Below are positions 61,427-64,000 of a stretch of 64,000 nt of DNA, in pieces. The DNA comes from Nematostella vectensis (lineage: Eukaryota > Cnidaria > Anthozoa > Actiniaria > Edwardsiidae), in contig NC_064035.1 in NCBI RefSeq assembly GCF_932526225.1, positions 7,067,501 to 7,131,500 of the forward strand, read 5' to 3'. The notes below the pieces were generated by a model that had not been told where the DNA came from, did not search any database, and worked only from the letters and a program-made list of their open reading frames with translations. A program made the position numbers and the translations under genes. Positions within the stretch are counted from its first letter, which is position 1; each line of letters opens with the position of its first letter.

Positions 61427-62908
61427 TTAAAGTGCGGCAATGGTCTGCCCTATTATTGCAAGTGCATCGAGCGCAAAAAAGCCCTGATTGAATAGAAGGT
61501 CTAACTTCATGATGTCACAACTCTTCAACAGTCCTAAGGCCTCAGTGTTAATCTCATCCTCGCACACAGCATGTTGACTTTGTAAGGCTACATTATATCC
61601 ATCAGGGAAGCAGAGAGTATAGGTAAACTCATCTGTAAGCTTGACAATCAGTTTATGCATTGCAGTGTCTTCTCTTTTCCTTTTTCTTTTTTTGGCTTTG
61701 CAAGCATTTTCTTTTCTTCTTCTCTTTGCAAGACATAATGACTTATAGGTTACTCCAATACTGATAAGCTTAGACTTGGCATTTGTTATTGTATCAATAA
61801 GACCTTTTAAGTGCCCAATCTGAGATTCATAATACTTCTCCTGTTCCTTTGCCCATGCATGAGAGTGTCGTCCACTGGCTATGAATAGTTCACCATAACT
61901 ATTTTCAGTTTCACTTTTTCGTGCAAGAAGTGCTTTTTCCAAACATGATAGCTCTTTGACTCCACGCTCGCAATTTGAAACATCAGCTGGACTGATGCAT
62001 GGCAGAGAGCCCAAGTATTTACCAAAGCAAGCATTGTTATCATTACTCAAAATATAATTGAGTTTCTGTTCTATTTTCTCTGTCTCGGTCTTTGCTTCCC
62101 ACCTCTTTCTTCTCTCTTTAAATAGGTACTCTTCAAATGCACAGTCACTCATATGGGGCTTTGCAGCTTCAAACATCTCTGGCAAGATTTCATTGAAATA
62201 CTTAGTACGTGGGTGTTGAGGGTTTTCATACCAATATTTGGACTTTTGGTATGGCAATGGATCTCTTGTGGGTTGCTTTGAAGAACCTGGGAGAACTGGA
62301 GAAAAAGAGGATTAACAAAAATGACAATAAGTTTGACTGTGAGTAATAAAATACTCTGAAGTCTTGAATATGGGATAGAGGAAAATAAACAGATTAATAT
62401 ATAAGTGGAAATTAATAACCATGGGCTATCAAAATTTCTTTAAAATACATAAAAGTGCATGAACTATTATTTGGAACTTCAGAGTACAGTGTACATTATA
62501 TTATGTAAGGTAAAAATATTCTAAATTCTAGTCTTTTTGTTCACAATAGCACTAAAGCAATTTGAATTTTTTGCAACAACAAAACTTGTTTATATCTTCA
62601 TTTTAAAAAGATCTTAATATCAAAACTTTAAACATACCTGACTGAACTAAAGGTGTTTTGGTTTTGACTGCATCGAGTTTGTTGTTAATTGCTTTCTGTC
62701 TCATTGAAAGTTTGAGTTCTTCAATCTTGAGTAATATCTTTTTCCTGTGTCCTCTTTTCAAAATTCCTATTTCTTCCAACTCTTGGTCAGTTATTGTAGC
62801 AACAACATCAAGACCATCGTATCCTTCGTCTACAAATAGGCTTTGAAACTCCGATAATCCACAATCATGGAGCCATTTAGTCACATTGTTTATCGCTTCA
62901 TCCGCCAT
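61427..62908 (-). CDS. SAM-domain protein with basic nuclear-type region
   Basis: Two minus-strand exons: 62908-62638 and 62295-61427, 1,140 nt (379 residues). A sterile alpha motif spans about 6-68: VTKWLHDCGLSEFQSLFVDE, then DGLDVVATITDQELEEIGI, then KRGHRKKILLKIEEL. SAM domains usually mediate oligomerisation or partner binding. The second exon is largely helical and charged, with a strong basic cluster (KRRRKENACKAKKRKRKRE) that looks like a nuclear localisation signal. The C-terminus is hydrophobic (GFFALDALAIIGQTIAAL). I do not recognise the region after the SAM domain. Its start codon is 110 bp from the divergent ORF at 63019. Donor G|GTATGT and acceptor CTCCAG|TT agree in phase 1. Confidence 0.75.
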
Positions 62909-63018
62909 CTTGAATAAGCGCCGAGTGGGGTCTGGAGACTAATGTCTTCCGTCGTTGTAACGCGGGCTCACTATAAAACTGTTTACTGAGGTTATATAAT
63001 AACTAAAGCAGTCCAAAC
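62909..63018. promoter_or_regulatory. Divergent promoter between the SAM-domain gene and the 63-kb ORF
   Basis: 110 bp between opposite start codons, with no room for separate promoters. It contains CpG-bearing segments (GCGCCGAGTG, TTCCGTCGTTGTAACGCGGG) and no TATA box upstream of either gene at a normal distance. Confidence 0.55.
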
Positions 63019-64000
63019 ATGGATGGTATAATGAATGCATCACTTGTTACAGAAAAGAATGTGGAAAACTCGCCTCTAGTTACTTCAACTGACACAACAA
63101 CCAATCCAAAAGTAACCAAACATAATATCCGCCTTAATAGTAAGTCCATCTCAGTGAATGAAACTAGCATAGATTTAAGAACTTCATTGCAGGCCTGTCA
63201 AGACGATGGCTTGGCTTTTTTATTAAACTATCAATATCAAGAAGCAAGAAGGCTGGGACATATAAAAAAGGAGAAAAAACTTAAAGGTCTCCTTGAAATT
63301 CATAGTCACTTTCTACTGAAGCCAGATGTGGGCAATGCTAAGCACATTGGATATATTGACTTTGACACTGCATATGAACTGTATTGTGGACACCAAGAAA
63401 ATGCTGTTGAGAAAAAAGACTTTAGAGACATTCTCCTGCACCCTGATTATGGTTTGCATGTACATATTGTAAACTTTCTTGAGTACAACAGACGGTACAT
63501 AATTTTAAAGACAAGTGAGCTGGATGTCCCAAATTTTGTTGCTGAGCTTCTTACCATGGTTACAAGTGAGAATGAGTATGTGCAAGAATACAGAGCTCGT
63601 TTTGAGATAAAAACAAACAGCTTGAAGTGTATTTTGAACTCGATGGACTCGGAATGGGATAGAAAATGTGCAAAACTTTTAATTGCAGCAAACCGGTCAA
63701 GAACGGAAATTGAAGAGCTTGGCATTCATCCTGATTCTTTGGTGAAAAGTATGCAAAATGTAAAAGCTATTACCGAGGAAATAGAAAGAGCTAAGGTTGC
63801 TGCAGGTGACTGTGTTATGTTACGTTTGCGAGATAAGACAGAACATCTGAAATCTCAAATAGATGGATATACATCGCTCATTGAAAAGAAAAATGGTGTT
63901 TGGAAAGATCATCTGATAAGTGAAGTCAAGGATAAATTGGATATTGCAAAGGAGCAACTTGATGACAATGCAAAATACATTAAATGTCTTGAGAACCCAG
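63019..64000 (+). CDS. Uncharacterised coiled-coil protein, 3' end beyond window
   Basis: Open from the ATG at 63019 to the window edge, at least 327 codons with no intron signal needed. Residues 1-40 are Ser/Thr/Asn-rich. A globular part of about 45-215 follows (LLNYQYQEARRLGHIKKEKK, IDFDTAYELYCGH, LEYNRRYIILKTSELDVPNF). From about 245 onward the sequence is charged and helical with heptad-like spacing (ITEEIERAKVAAG, LRDKTEHLKSQIDGYTSLIE), suggesting a coiled coil. I do not recognise a named domain. The divergent arrangement with the SAM-domain gene suggests co-expression. C-terminally incomplete here. Confidence 0.7.
   Translation, partial: MDGIMNASLVTEKNVENSPLVTSTDTTTNPKVTKHNIRLNSKSISVNETSIDLRTSLQACQDDGLAFLLNYQYQEARRLGHIKKEKKLKGLLEIHSHFLLKPDVGNAKHIGYIDFDTAYELYCGHQENAVEKKDFRDILLHPDYGLHVHIVNFLEYNRRYIILKTSELDVPNFVAELLTMVTSENEYVQEYRARFEIKTNSLKCILNSMDSEWDRKCAKLLIAANRSRTEIEELGIHPDSLVKSMQNVKAITEEIERAKVAAGDCVMLRLRDKTEHLKSQIDGYTSLIEKKNGVWKDHLISEVKDKLDIAKEQLDDNAKYIKCLENP

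Overview
The window is animal nuclear DNA. Genes are split by short GT-AG introns, intergenic DNA is AT-rich and full of fold-back elements and minisatellites, and the gene set is metazoan (vWA/WAP matrix protein, NIFK, MDH1B, DGAT2 family, METTL27, kelch, THAP, SAM, P2X7-type ballast domain). Gene density, intron size and the stand-alone P2X7-ballast gene suggest an anthozoan cnidarian such as a sea anemone (Nematostella-like). That assignment is inference. All gene models were built by hand from splice sites and reading phase; every multi-exon model called complete closes to a whole number of codons.

Layout. 1.4-14.1 kb (+): a 15-exon gene for a secreted 1,673-residue protein with six vWA domains and four WAP domains. 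14.1-17.5 kb: spacer with a 29-bp minisatellite of about 1.4 kb. 17.5-20.7 kb (+): four-exon family 1 glycosidase of cytosolic type. 22.5-25.7 kb (-): two-exon IQ-motif protein. 26.2-37.3 kb: a recent head-to-tail duplication of a 5.4-5.7 kb unit, each copy with a complete METTL27-like methyltransferase (-). 37.3-41.8 kb: repeat debris, including a diverged third piece of the unit and a non-LTR retrotransposon tail. 41.8-48.6 kb (-): NIFK, whose large intron holds an intronless kelch gene on the opposite strand. 48.7-50.1 kb (+): intronless MDH1B, sharing a 117-bp divergent promoter with NIFK. 50.3-55.5 kb (-): DGAT2-family acyltransferase with an altered active-site motif. 56.9-57.9 kb: transposon-like element with 112-bp terminal inverted repeats. 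58.4-64 kb: a tight cluster of a P2X7-ballast protein (+), a 5'-truncated THAP gene (-), a SAM-domain/basic protein (-) and a divergent coiled-coil ORF (+) running off the window.

The genes do not form one pathway. The most interesting threads are: the vWA/WAP protein with two metal-site-dead and four metal-site-intact vWA domains; several independent tandem duplications that lie across splice junctions; the young METTL27 duplication; two probable pseudo- or altered enzymes (MDH1B-like with Pro in place of the catalytic His, DGAT2-like with FPHG instead of HPHG); and the 58-64 kb cluster, which could be a multi-gene mobile element or a partly decayed lineage-specific gene family.
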